This document shows positions 34,851 through 43,007 of a DNA stretch of 64,000 nucleotides, piece after piece (position 1 is the first letter of the stretch; every line of letters begins with the position of its first letter). A program made the translations under genes and the position numbers. The stretch comes from Streptomyces sp. NBC_01754. Its GTDB lineage: Bacteria > Actinomycetota > Actinomycetes > Streptomycetales > Streptomycetaceae. Where the stretch lies: assembly GCF_035918015.1 (NCBI RefSeq), contig NZ_CP109132.1, positions 6,076,001 through 6,140,000 of the forward strand. Reading direction: 5' to 3'. Under the pieces are notes generated by a model that saw nothing but the letters and a program-made list of their open reading frames with translations, did no database searches and had not been told where the DNA came from.

Positions 34851-35602
34851 GCGCCTACGCCGCACTGACCGGGGCGGGCTACCGCGCCCAGGTCCGCGAC
34901 AAGACGACCCTCTTCTTCACCTTCGCCTTCCCCCTCCTCTTCCTCGTCGTCTTCGGCCTCATCTTCCGGGGCCAGGACGTCGAGCAGAGCGGCCTGTCCT
35001 ACCTCTCGTACACGGCCGCCGGAGTGCTGTCCTGGGGTGTGGCCAACGCCGCCGTGTTCGGTATCGCCTTCACCCTCATGCAGTGGCGCACCGACGACAT
35101 CCTGCGGCTGATCCGGATGTCCCCGGCCCCGCTCTCCGCCGTCATCGGCTCGCGGTACGTCCTCGCGCTGGCCGTCGGCGCCGTGCAGTCGCTGCTGTTC
35201 GTCGGCGTCGCGATGCTGCCGCTGTTCGGACTGCGACCCGCGTCCGGCTGGCCGCTGCTGATCCCCGTCATGGTCCTCGGCATCACCACCTTCCTGCTGC
35301 TCGGGGTGATCATCGGCTCCTTCGCCAACACCCCCGAGTCCGTCGCGGCCGTCGCCAACTTCCTGATGCTGCCCATGGCGTTCCTGTCCGGGTCCTTCTT
35401 CCCGCTCGACGCCATGCCCTCCTGGCTCCAGAAGGTCTCCCTGGTGATGCCGCTGCGGTACCTCAACGACGCGGTCTCCCACGCGCTGACCGGACGCGGC
35501 GACCTCTCCGACGTCGCGGTGGGATGCGCCGGACTCGCCGTGTTCGCCCTGGTGTTCGGCGCGGTCGCGGTCAAGACGTTCCGCTGGACGAGGTCGTCAT
35601 GA
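34847..35602 (+). CDS. ABC-2 type transporter permease
   Basis: This 251-residue protein has about six membrane helices and the ABC-2 permease pattern: a first cytoplasmic loop (YRAQVRDKTTLFFTFAFPL) and a late loop LPMAFLSGSFFPLDAMPSWL before PLRYLNDAV. It pairs with the upstream ATPase and is coupled on both sides by ATGA overlaps, including to the second YcaO gene. It should form the membrane channel of the peptide exporter. Confidence 0.92.
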   Translation: MSAYAALTGAGYRAQVRDKTTLFFTFAFPLLFLVVFGLIFRGQDVEQSGLSYLSYTAAGVLSWGVANAAVFGIAFTLMQWRTDDILRLIRMSPAPLSAVIGSRYVLALAVGAVQSLLFVGVAMLPLFGLRPASGWPLLIPVMVLGITTFLLLGVIIGSFANTPESVAAVANFLMLPMAFLSGSFFPLDAMPSWLQKVSLVMPLRYLNDAVSHALTGRGDLSDVAVGCAGLAVFALVFGAVAVKTFRWTRSS

Positions 35603-37551
35603 GCTCCCTGACGCGGCCCCTGCCGCAGCCGATGGCCCCGGCCCGCTCCGCACTCCACTCCGCGCTCGCCGACCGCCTCGGCCACACCGTCCCCGTCGTC
35701 CCGCTCGGTGCCACCGACGCCACCGACGCGCTCGGCGGCCGGGGCGCCCCGGATCCCTGGGCCGCCGAACGCCCCGGCGCCCGGGTCCACCTCACCGCCT
35801 CCGCCGTACTGATCGGCCCCTGGGGCGGCGACGGCACCCGGGCCGCCTGCGGGCGCTGCCTGGCGATGCGCTGGCAGCGGCTGCGCAGCCGCAGCGAACG
35901 CGACGCCCTGGAGACCGGCGGCCCGGACGGCCCCCGCCCGGCGGGGGAGTGGCCGCCGCTCACCGACTACACCTACGACACGGTCGCCGCCCTCTGCGCC
36001 GCGCTGCTGGACGGGGCCCGCCCCGAACCGCCCGCCACCGACCCCGCCGACCGGGACCTCCCACAGGTCACCCGCCTCGACCTGACGACCCTCCAGGTGC
36101 GGACGTACCCCCTCCTGGCCGACCCGCTCTGCCCCGACTGCGCCCCGCCCGCCACCGCGGCGCGGCCCCGCCCCCTGACCCTCGACACGCGTCCCAAGCC
36201 CACCCCCGACACCTACCGGCTGCGCCCCGCCTCCTCGTACCCGATCCCGAAGACGGCCCTGGCCAACCCGGTCTGCGGCGCCCTCGGCGGCGGCACCTGG
36301 CTGAACGTGACCTCCCCGACCACCGCACCGGTCGCCGGAAGCGTCTTCGTACGCGGCTACGCCGGGCTCAACGACGTCACCTGGAGCGGCCAGGAGAACG
36401 CCTTCTCCACCAGCCGCACCCTGGCCTTCCTGGAGGGGCTGGAACGCTACGCAGGGACCCACCGGCGCGGCCGCACCACCCCGGTCACCGGCTCCTTCAA
36501 CGACCTCGGGGCCGACGCGCTCGACCCCGCCACCTGCGGCTTCTACGACCCGCGCACCTACCGCGACGACCCGCTGGTCGACCCCTTCGACCCCGACCGT
36601 GCCATCCCCTGGGAGTGGGGCTGGTCCCTGCGCGACGACCGCCCCGTACTGGTCCCGTCCCGCCTCGTCTACTACAGCGCCGGACTGGCCGCCGACAACT
36701 TCGTCTTCGAGTGCTCCAACGGCTGCGCCATCGGCGGCTGCCTGGAGGAGGCGGTCCTCGGCGGCCTCCTCGAACTCGTCGAGCGCGACGCCTTCCTCAA
36801 CGCCTGGTACGGCAACGCCCGCCTCACCGAGATCGACCTGGCGACCGTCGGCGGCACCACCGCCGCCGCGATGGCCGAACGAGCCGCGCTCCAGGGCTAC
36901 GACGTCCACGTCCTGGACAACCGCATCGACCTGGCCGTCCCCGTCGTCACCGCGCTCGCCGTACGCCGCGACGGCGGCCCCGGCACCCTCTCCTTCGCGG
37001 CGGCCGCCTCGCTGGACCCGCTCGGCGCGGTCGAGGGCGCCCTGTCGGAGGTACTCACCTACATCCCCCACCTCTCCCGCCAGACGGAGGAACGCCGCGC
37101 CGAACTGGAGGCCATGGCCGACGACTTCTTCCAGGTCCGCCACCTCAAGGACCACGCCCAGCTCTACGGTCTGCCCAGGATGGCCGCCCATGCGCGCAGC
37201 TACCTGGAACCCCTGTCCGTACGCCCCCTGGAGAGCGTCTACCGGGACTGGGAGGCCACCGGCCGCCCCCGCACCGGCGACCTGCGCGACGACGTCCTGG
37301 CGGTCACCGGCGCACTGGCCGAGGCCGGCCACGACGTGATCGTCGTCGACCAGACCACCCCGGAACAGGAACACATGGGCCTGCGCACCGTCAGCACCCT
37401 GGTGCCCGGCCTCCTGCCGATCGACTTCGGCTGGAACCGCCAGCGCGCCCCGCTGATGCCCCGGCTGCGCACCGCCCTGCGCAGGGGCGGCCACCGCACC
37501 ACGGACCTGACCGACGCCGAGATCCGCAGGGTCCCGCACCCGTTCCCGTAG
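35599..37551 (+). CDS. YcaO cyclodehydratase (second copy)
   Basis: This 650-residue protein has the same design as the first YcaO: a tetra-Cys E1-like N-terminus (CGRC 84-87, CPDC 178-181) and a complete YcaO domain with LEGLERYAG, SNGCAIGG (373-380) and ELVERDAF (392-399). It ends VPHPFP. The ATP-site motifs fall at the same residue numbers as in the first copy. The two may act on different residues or positions of the core, or form a heteromer. The start overlaps the permease stop. It is the last gene before the convergent precursor, from which it is separated by a strong hairpin. Confidence 0.9.
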   Translation: MSSLTRPLPQPMAPARSALHSALADRLGHTVPVVPLGATDATDALGGRGAPDPWAAERPGARVHLTASAVLIGPWGGDGTRAACGRCLAMRWQRLRSRSERDALETGGPDGPRPAGEWPPLTDYTYDTVAALCAALLDGARPEPPATDPADRDLPQVTRLDLTTLQVRTYPLLADPLCPDCAPPATAARPRPLTLDTRPKPTPDTYRLRPASSYPIPKTALANPVCGALGGGTWLNVTSPTTAPVAGSVFVRGYAGLNDVTWSGQENAFSTSRTLAFLEGLERYAGTHRRGRTTPVTGSFNDLGADALDPATCGFYDPRTYRDDPLVDPFDPDRAIPWEWGWSLRDDRPVLVPSRLVYYSAGLAADNFVFECSNGCAIGGCLEEAVLGGLLELVERDAFLNAWYGNARLTEIDLATVGGTTAAAMAERAALQGYDVHVLDNRIDLAVPVVTALAVRRDGGPGTLSFAAAASLDPLGAVEGALSEVLTYIPHLSRQTEERRAELEAMADDFFQVRHLKDHAQLYGLPRMAAHARSYLEPLSVRPLESVYRDWEATGRPRTGDLRDDVLAVTGALAEAGHDVIVVDQTTPEQEHMGLRTVSTLVPGLLPIDFGWNRQRAPLMPRLRTALRRGGHRTTDLTDAEIRRVPHPFP

Positions 37552-37571
37552 CGGACGCGCAGGACACCGAA

Positions 37572-37605
37572 GCGCCCGGTACCCGTCGGGACGGGTACCG
37601 GGCGC
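37572..37605. terminator. Bidirectional terminator, 16-bp perfect stem
   Basis: A perfect 16-bp inverted repeat (GCGCCCGGTACCCGTC and its complement) with only 2 bases between the arms sits 20 bp after the second YcaO stop and 25 bp after the convergent precursor stop. It should stop both transcripts. There is no T-run. It could also stabilise the 3' end of the short precursor message. Confidence 0.75.
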
Positions 37606-37630
37606 GAACCCTGCGGCCGCTGACGCGCAA

Positions 37631-37801
37631 TCAGGCGGAGCAGGAGGTGGTGCTGGTGGTGGAGCTGCACGTCGAGGTCGAGCTGGTGCTGGTGGAACCG
37701 GCCAGCACGACCTCGCTGGCGTCCGAGTAGTCGGAGATCTCGAACGTCTCGGCCTCCAGCTCCAGGATCTCGTCGGCGAGGGTGCTCAGGTTCTTCTCCA
37801 T
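37631..37801 (-). CDS. RiPP precursor peptide (azole/thiopeptide-like)
   Basis: This 56-residue peptide has an acidic leader (MEKNLSTLADEILELEAETF, then EISDYSDASEVVLAG). It resembles leaders of thiopeptide- and goadsporin-type precursors. The last 21 residues are 10 Ser, 8 Thr, 2 Cys (residues 45 and 54) and a final Ala. Nearly every core residue can therefore become an azole or a dehydroamino acid. A strong ribosome site, GGAGGAG, lies 6 bases upstream of the ATG. It faces the biosynthetic run and is divergent from an M20 gene. The cleavage site is not known; after the Ala-Gly at 34-35 is my guess. Confidence 0.9.
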   Translation of the reverse strand: MEKNLSTLADEILELEAETFEISDYSDASEVVLAGSTSTSSTSTCSSTTSTTSCSA

Positions 37802-37999
37802 GATGTCTCCTCCGGATCGGGGGCCGCCGGGTTCGGGGCCGCCTGCTGGGCGTACACCCAAGCGTGGGGCGTACGCCTGGTGCGGGGTACGCGCCCCATT
37901 CCACCGCCCACCGCTCACCGTTCGGCACGCCTCCCGCACACACTTCGCTGGCACGCGACGCCAGCGCCGCCCGCCGACGCCGTACCCAGGAGCCCCGAC
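37802..37999. promoter_or_regulatory. Divergent promoter region of precursor and M20 genes
   Basis: This 198-bp gap must hold the precursor promoter. Three related GTAC-centred elements occur: GGGCGTAC at 37848 and 37867, and GGGGTAC at 37884. They may be binding sites for a cluster regulator. A 7-bp inverted repeat, CGCTGGC and GCCAGCG (37946-37966, 7-nt loop), lies 33 bp before the M20 start. I cannot place convincing -10/-35 hexamers. Confidence 0.4.
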
Positions 38000-39247
38000 A
38001 TGTCCCGGAACCATCCCGCCCTGGCCCTCGCCGACGAGGCCGTCCGCCCGGCACTCACCCTCTATCTGGACGTCCACCGCACCCCGGAACTCTCCGGCGA
38101 GGAGGCCCGCACGGCCGCCCTGTTCGCCGACCGGCTGGCCGCGACGGGCTTCGACGTCGTACGCGGCATCGGCGGCCACGGAGTCGCGGGCGTCCTGCGC
38201 AACGGCGACGGCCCCCGCGTGTACCTGCGCGCCGAACTGGACGCTCTGCCCGTCGCCGAGCGCACCGGCCTCCCGTACGCCAGCGCCAACGGTGCCATGC
38301 ACGCCTGCGGCCACGACCTGCACCTGGCGGCGGCGGCCGGTACCGCGGAGCTGCTGGCCCGTACCATCGCCCACTGGCGCGGCACCCTGGTCGTCCTCGG
38401 TCAGGGCGCCGAGGAGACCCTGACGGGAGCCCGCGCGATGCTGGCGGACGGACTGTACGAGCGCTGCGGCAGACCGGACGCCGTCCTCGCCCAGCACACC
38501 GCACCGCTGCCCGCCGGAATGGTCGCCCACGGCGGCCCCCACACCCCGGTCGCCGCCGCGAGCGCCGCCCTGGGCGTGGTCCTGCACGGCCGAGGCGGCC
38601 ACGCGGCCACCCCGCACCTCACGGTGGATCCGGTGGTCACGGCGGCGGCCGTGATCAGCCGCCTCCAGACGATCACCTCCCGGGAAACGGCCCCCGCCGA
38701 GCAACTCACCCTCACCGTCGGCACCCTGAGGGCGGGCTCGGCCGTGAACGTCGTCCCGGACACGGCCGAACTGGGCATCGGGCTGCGGGCCCTCACCGAC
38801 GACTGCCTGGACCGGGCCCTGGCCGCCGTGGACCGCGTCGTACGGGCCGAGTGCGCGGCCTCCGCCTGCCCGCGCGAGCCGGAGCTGACGACCCTCTCCC
38901 GCTCCCCGGCCCTGTGGTGTGACCCGGCCGCCACCGAGGCGGTCCGCGCCGCCCACACCGCTCTCCACGGCCCCGAACGCGTCGGCACCTGGCCGCCGTC
39001 GATGGCCGCCGAGGACTTCCCCCTCTACGGCGACGCGGGTCTCGATCTACACGGCGAGCGCGGAATCCCCCTGGTCTACTGGATGTTCGGCACGGCGAGT
39101 CCGAAGCAGTGGGCCGACCACGGGGCCGCCCCGCCCCCGAACCACTCCCCGCACTTCGCCCCCGACATCCGCACGGCCCTGCCCCCGGCGATCACCTCCC
39201 TGACGGCGGCGGCCCTGGACCGGCTGGGCGGGGGAACGGGGGCGTAG
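38000..39247 (+). CDS. M20 family amidohydrolase
   Basis: This 415-residue metal-dependent hydrolase has the family blocks in order: YLDVHRTPELSGEE, YLRAELDALPVAE, ACGHDLHLAAAAG, GQGAEET and PSMAAEDFPLYG. They match IAA-amino-acid and N-acyl-amino-acid hydrolases. The usual Asp in the LRADMDALP block is Glu here. AGGAG lies about 7 bases before the ATG. It is divergent from the precursor and could trim N-acyl groups or act on a biosynthetic product. It may also be an unrelated neighbour at the right edge of the cluster. Confidence 0.85.
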   Translation: MSRNHPALALADEAVRPALTLYLDVHRTPELSGEEARTAALFADRLAATGFDVVRGIGGHGVAGVLRNGDGPRVYLRAELDALPVAERTGLPYASANGAMHACGHDLHLAAAAGTAELLARTIAHWRGTLVVLGQGAEETLTGARAMLADGLYERCGRPDAVLAQHTAPLPAGMVAHGGPHTPVAAASAALGVVLHGRGGHAATPHLTVDPVVTAAAVISRLQTITSRETAPAEQLTLTVGTLRAGSAVNVVPDTAELGIGLRALTDDCLDRALAAVDRVVRAECAASACPREPELTTLSRSPALWCDPAATEAVRAAHTALHGPERVGTWPPSMAAEDFPLYGDAGLDLHGERGIPLVYWMFGTASPKQWADHGAAPPPNHSPHFAPDIRTALPPAITSLTAAALDRLGGGTGA

Positions 39248-39349
39248 GAGGGCGGACAGCAGGGTGCCCCGGCGCCGCGACCCGCTGTGCGGCACGTTGA
39301 ACTACGCCGCCGGCGACCTCTGACGTCGTGCCCAGCCGCCCGGACCGAC

Positions 39350-39373
39350 CGCCGGCCCGCTCCCGGGCCGGCG
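39350..39373. terminator. Hairpin between convergent M20 and SDR genes
   Basis: A perfect 10-bp stem (CGCCGGCCCG and complement) with a 4-nt loop lies about 100 bp after the M20 stop and 48 bp after the end of the SDR gene. It fits a bidirectional terminator at the right border of the RiPP cluster. There is no T-run. Confidence 0.55.
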
Positions 39374-39420
39374 CGTTGGCTGCTACCGCTGTTGACACCC
39401 CGGCCCGTGAGCGGTGCCCG

Positions 39421-40356
39421 TCACCGATACCCGGTCGCGTCCGCCGGCTTACCGGCGTTGTCGACCTCGACCAGGTAACGCCAGCAGTCAGGACGCGAGC
39501 CGTCGAGGTCGGTGAAGCCGTATTCCTGCGCGAGTTGCCCACTGGACAGCGACTGACCGTTCCAGCGCGCGACGTCGGCGTCGGCGGCCAACCCCGCGAC
39601 CGCGCGTCCGACGTACGACGGACTCTCCGAAATGCAGAAGTGCGGCACCGTGGTCAGCGCGTCGCGCCAGTTGTCCTCGGTGACGCCGAACATGTCAAGC
39701 ATCATCTCCGAACGGAGCCAGCCCGGGGTGAGCGCCACCGCCGTCCCGCCATGCGACCTCAGCTCGTGTGCGAGCACGAACGCCATGCGCGATACGCTGT
39801 TCTTGACCAGGTCGTAGAAGTACGAGTTGCGGTAGTGCATCGCGTTGTATGCGGCTGTTCCGTCGGTCATCTCGACCACGAGCCCCCCTGGTCGACCCAC
39901 GAGCAGCGGCAGTACGAAGTGGCTGGTGATCGCGTGGGTCTCCACGCCCAGTCGGAGCAGCCGCAGTCCGTTGTCGAGGTCGTGCTCCCATACCGGTTTG
40001 TCGAACTCGAACAGCCGCTCGCCGCCCCAGACATCGTTGATCAGCACGTCCAGCCGCCCCTGCTCGGCGTCGATGCGCTCGGCCAGCGCACGGACCTGCT
40101 CGGGCACCAAGTGGTCGGTCGGCACCGCGATGCCGGTCCCGCCCGCCGCCGTGACAAGCTCTGCGGTCTCTTCGATCGTCTCGGACCGGTCGTACTCCGA
40201 GCGCCGTTCCCGAGTCGTACGGCCGGTGACGTAGACCGTCGCACCTGCCGCGCCCAGCTGGACGGCGATGCCGCGCCCGGCTCCCCGCGTCGCACCCGCG
40301 ACCAGCGCGATCTTCCCTCGGAGGTCCGGTGCCGATGTGTCGGGCGTGAATCCCAT
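39421..40356 (-). CDS. SDR family oxidoreductase
   Basis: This 311-residue short-chain dehydrogenase has the NAD(P) motif VAGATRGAGRG, the usual NNAG replaced by INDVWGG, and a catalytic YDLVK. It then continues well beyond the normal 250 residues with a C-terminal extension (DWARWN-like region to PADATGYR). The substrate is unknown. I prefer the ATG at 40356, which has GGGGAA 6 bases upstream; an ATG at 40368 lacks a ribosome site. It is monocistronic and convergent with the M20 gene. Codon use is slightly less GC-biased than that of the cluster genes. Confidence 0.85.
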   Translation of the reverse strand: MGFTPDTSAPDLRGKIALVAGATRGAGRGIAVQLGAAGATVYVTGRTTRERRSEYDRSETIEETAELVTAAGGTGIAVPTDHLVPEQVRALAERIDAEQGRLDVLINDVWGGERLFEFDKPVWEHDLDNGLRLLRLGVETHAITSHFVLPLLVGRPGGLVVEMTDGTAAYNAMHYRNSYFYDLVKNSVSRMAFVLAHELRSHGGTAVALTPGWLRSEMMLDMFGVTEDNWRDALTTVPHFCISESPSYVGRAVAGLAADADVARWNGQSLSSGQLAQEYGFTDLDGSRPDCWRYLVEVDNAGKPADATGYR

Positions 40357-40868
40357 GGAGTTCCCCATCTATTTGCACGGCCTGGCCCACGTCCGTCATC
40401 GACGTCGACCGGTGACACCATGCTCGGCCCAAAACCCGACATCTTGTGTCGTATTTATTCACCGTTCCCCCGGAGGCGACGGACGCCCAGGCCGACACAT
40501 CACCAACAGGGCGAACGTTGCTTGATGCGGCACTCGGTGCGGTGACCTCAAGGGTTCCACCAGGGTGGGTGGGCCCGCAGGCGGCGCGGGGCCCGACGGC
40601 CTCACCTGAAGCCCGCCGCCGGTCCGACCGGAGCACCGGTGCCGCCGTCGTGTGAGTATCGAGAAGGGGGGAGCCCCGCGCACTCACCTGCTGGAGTCTC
40701 CGCCGGCAGTGAGATCCCCGCCCGGATACGACATCCGCCGGGAGGCTTTTTTCATGCTCCGGGCACGCGCCGGGGGACCGGCGTGGTCCTACGGGCGCCG
40801 GTTCCGGGACCCGGAATCACCGATGTGGTCAACCGGCGTACGCCGGTCGGCCACCGCAGAGGAGTCTC
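40357..40868. other. Intergenic region, 512 bp
   Basis: This gap separates the leftward SDR from the rightward acetyltransferase. It contains patches of lower GC, including TCGTATTTATTCACC near 40450. Near 40720-40752 a weak hairpin (CCCGG and CCGGG, 12-nt loop) is followed by AGGCTTTTTTC and could be an intrinsic terminator on the plus strand. No gene with recognisable features is visible. The reason for its length is unclear; decayed sequence is likely, given the relics further right. Confidence 0.45.
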
Positions 40869-41360
40869 GTGTCAGACCTGTCCATCCGCCTCGCAGACCT
40901 GGCGGACCGTCCCACGGTGGAGCGGCTGTGGCTGATGTTCCGCCATGACCTGTCGGAGTTCCAGGGTCTGCTGCCCGGCGCCGACGGGAGTTTCCGCAGC
41001 GAGCGGCTGCACATGGCCTTCTCCGATCCCGACTGGGCGCCCTACCTCCTGATGAGCGGCGCCGGCCCCGCCGGTTTCGCGTTCGTCCGGGGTTCGACCG
41101 CCCCGACGCACGTGCTGAACAGCTTCTTCGTGGTACGCGGCGCACGGCGGACGGGGATCGGGTCGCGCGCCGTTCGGGAGGTCGTGGCCAGGCATCCGGG
41201 TTCGTGGGAAGTCGCCTTCCAGGACGCCAACACGGGCGCGGTGCGCTTCTGGCGTCGCGCCGTCACGGAGATCGTCGGTGACGCGTGGACCGAGGAACGG
41301 AGACCGGTACCGGGACGGCCGGATCTGCCGCCTGACGTCTGGATCTCGTTCCGGACGTGA
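40869..41360 (+). CDS. GNAT family N-acetyltransferase
   Basis: This 163-residue protein has the GNAT core. The strand LNSFFVVRGARRTGIGSRAVRE contains the acetyl-CoA pyrophosphate-binding R-x-x-G-I-G-S/R-type loop, followed by WEVAFQDANTGAVRFWRRAV near the C-terminus. The acceptor is unknown. The GTG start has GAGGAG 5 bases upstream. The gene stands alone in an accessory patch. A small hairpin (TCGCAT and ATGCGA, 41367-41381) lies just after its stop. Confidence 0.82.
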   Translation: MSDLSIRLADLADRPTVERLWLMFRHDLSEFQGLLPGADGSFRSERLHMAFSDPDWAPYLLMSGAGPAGFAFVRGSTAPTHVLNSFFVVRGARRTGIGSRAVREVVARHPGSWEVAFQDANTGAVRFWRRAVTEIVGDAWTEERRPVPGRPDLPPDVWISFRT

Positions 41361-41464
41361 TGAATCGCATCTGATGCGAGGGAGGGTGAGTACGCGGGCG
41401 CCCGGGTCGGCGCACCTTGTCCTGGCCCGTAAAGCCGTCCGTCTCGACCCGGCGCCCGCAGGTG

Positions 41465-41650
41465 CCCGGCCTCCATACTCTCGCCGCAGGCATCGAACGT
41501 GACCGTGATGCCGTCATCGCCGGCCTGACCCTGCCCTGGAGTTCCGGTGTCGTCGAAGGACGTGTCAACCGGATCAAGATGCTCAAGCGCCGGATGTTCG
41601 GACGGGCCGGCTTCGCTCTGCCGCGGAAGAGGGTTCTTCTGGCCAGCTGA
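41465..41650 (+). pseudogene. ISL3-family transposase relic (C-terminal fragment)
   Basis: The last 61 codons of an ISL3-type transposase are readable: PGLHTLAAGIERDRDAVIAG, then LTLPWSSGVVEGRVNRIKML, then MFGRAGFALPRKRVLLAS. The intact family protein is several hundred residues and includes DDE catalytic residues that are missing here. The sequence before 41465 does not match a transposase, and I found no terminal inverted repeats. This is the scar of an old insertion rather than an active element. Confidence 0.78.
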
Positions 41651-41692
41651 CCACAGCCACCCATAGGGTGACGGGGACGAGAGAAGAGCACG

Positions 41693-42280
41693 ATGGATCC
41701 CCGCATACCCCGCCTGCGTCGCAAGCTGGCCGCGATCCCTTTCCAACCACTCCGCAGCCACTCCTTCGGGGAAGAGCAGCACAAGTTCTGCCTCGGTCCG
41801 AAGCTGGCGGAAGCACGTGTCGCCGCGTTCGAGGCCGAGCACGACATCGTCCTGCCCGACGCCTACCGACAATTCCTCACGCATGTCGGAGGATCAGGCG
41901 CGGCACCGTTCTACGGCCTCATGACGCTGGAGCAGTGTTCCCTGCTGGTCATGAATCCGCGCGGAGAACCGGGCGCACCTCGCGGCTTCGACGGCACAGA
42001 CCCCGGGGCCGACGGACGCGATCTCTTCCTCCACATCATAGAGATGGGCTGCATGGACGTATGCGTCATCGCGGTAACCGGACCCCTCACCGGCCGCGTC
42101 CTCATTGGTAACAGCGACGGCTTCTGGGGCCCCAACGTCTCCTCCGCCACCGACTTCCTCGACTGGTACGAACGCTGGCTCAACCACATGAGCACCGGCC
42201 GTGACAACCGGGCCCTGGAACTCACCTCGCCGCGGCTTCGCGCCCATCCAAACCGCCATCGCATGGCCCCGAAGATCTGA
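41693..42280 (+). CDS. SMI1/KNR4 family protein
   Basis: This 195-residue protein has the SMI1/KNR4 pattern: FEAEHDIVLPDAYRQFLTHV followed by GGSGAAPFYGLMTLEQ, and later FLDWYERWLNHM. In bacteria this family often serves as immunity protein for polymorphic toxins or contact-dependent systems. No toxin gene is seen next to it, so it may be an orphan immunity gene left by rearrangement. It starts 42 bp after the ISL3 relic. GC is visibly lower at its ends than in flanking clusters. Confidence 0.8.
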   Translation: MDPRIPRLRRKLAAIPFQPLRSHSFGEEQHKFCLGPKLAEARVAAFEAEHDIVLPDAYRQFLTHVGGSGAAPFYGLMTLEQCSLLVMNPRGEPGAPRGFDGTDPGADGRDLFLHIIEMGCMDVCVIAVTGPLTGRVLIGNSDGFWGPNVSSATDFLDWYERWLNHMSTGRDNRALELTSPRLRAHPNRHRMAPKI

Positions 42281-42376
42281 CTCTTCGAAACAATGACACG
42301 GATTATGAGCCGGCACACGAGAAATAGCAGCAGTGCATGGGGGGCGGGCCGCCGCCCGTGAGGGCGGGTGATTGCC

Positions 42377-42865
42377 TCAAACCGTGTCATCCGGGGCCTG
42401 CTCGTGCGGGCGCTGCTGGAACAGCAGGCCGTAGTGGTCGATCCGCCACAGCTGGGCGAACACGACCACGACGGTGCCCAGTGTGAGCGGCCAGAAGTCC
42501 AAGGCGGTCAGCCCCCAGGCGATCAGTGCGAAGCCGGCCAGGCCGGATGCGATCAGCCAGTTGAGGGTCGTCCTGTGCTCGGTCGGAGCCTTGCCGTCGA
42601 CGTGAAGTCGCTCACCGTAGATACCTCTGGCGGCCCAACTGGTGGGTTCCACCGGCTTGAACAGGTGAACGTTGAGCCAGAGCCAGACAACGACGGCGAG
42701 GACAGCGGCCAGGCACCACCAGCCGAGCCATTGCCGACTCCACACAGCCAGTTCGAAAGCCGGGATGGCGGCGAAACGAGTCCACACGCTCCATGGGTTG
42801 GCGTGCCTCTTCCAGGTCTCGTCGGACATCCCGTGGACGGCGGCTGCGGCGTTCTTGCGGGTCAT
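42377..42865 (-). CDS. Small membrane protein (DUF6653-like)
   Basis: This 162-residue protein has two pairs of hydrophobic segments (around 45-65 and 105-140). Between them is the loop EPTSWAARGIYGERLHVDGK. The N-terminus contains DETWKRHANPWSVWTRF, the conserved start of a widespread actinobacterial membrane family. Its function is unknown. It is convergent with the SMI1 gene, and its upstream region is shared with the MarR-type gene. The family name is from memory of its pattern and should be checked. Confidence 0.7.
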   Translation of the reverse strand: MTRKNAAAAVHGMSDETWKRHANPWSVWTRFAAIPAFELAVWSRQWLGWWCLAAVLAVVVWLWLNVHLFKPVEPTSWAARGIYGERLHVDGKAPTEHRTTLNWLIASGLAGFALIAWGLTALDFWPLTLGTVVVVFAQLWRIDHYGLLFQQRPHEQAPDDTV

Positions 42866-42953
42866 GGGCGGGTGGGGCCTTCCTGCTCGACGTGTTCAGT
42901 ACTCATTCAGGCGCGATGGTGAGTCGCGTTCGCAGCCTCGACCCTATGGAAGT

Positions 42954-42978
42954 TTCAGAGATCTTTGAACACTCTGAA
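42954..42978. promoter_or_regulatory. Inverted repeat upstream of MarR-type gene
   Basis: TTCAGAG and CTCTGAA are perfect 7-bp inverted arms with an 11-bp spacer, 30 bp before the start of the MarR-type gene and 89 bp before the divergent membrane protein gene. The size and place fit an operator for autoregulation. A TTGAAC hexamer lies inside the spacer and could be part of a promoter. Confidence 0.45.
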
Positions 42979-43007
42979 CATAAGGAGCTTCCGGCTAGGG
43001 TGTCGGC

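Noticed and set aside
37631-37801. Calling the product a classical thiopeptide macrocycle
   Set aside because: Only one SpaB_C protein is present, and the core lacks the usual Cys-rich pattern after the first Ser. The evidence supports an azole and dehydroamino-acid peptide but not a pyridine ring.
41465-41650. An active insertion sequence
   Set aside because: Only the C-terminal 61 codons of the transposase remain. Catalytic residues and terminal repeats are missing.
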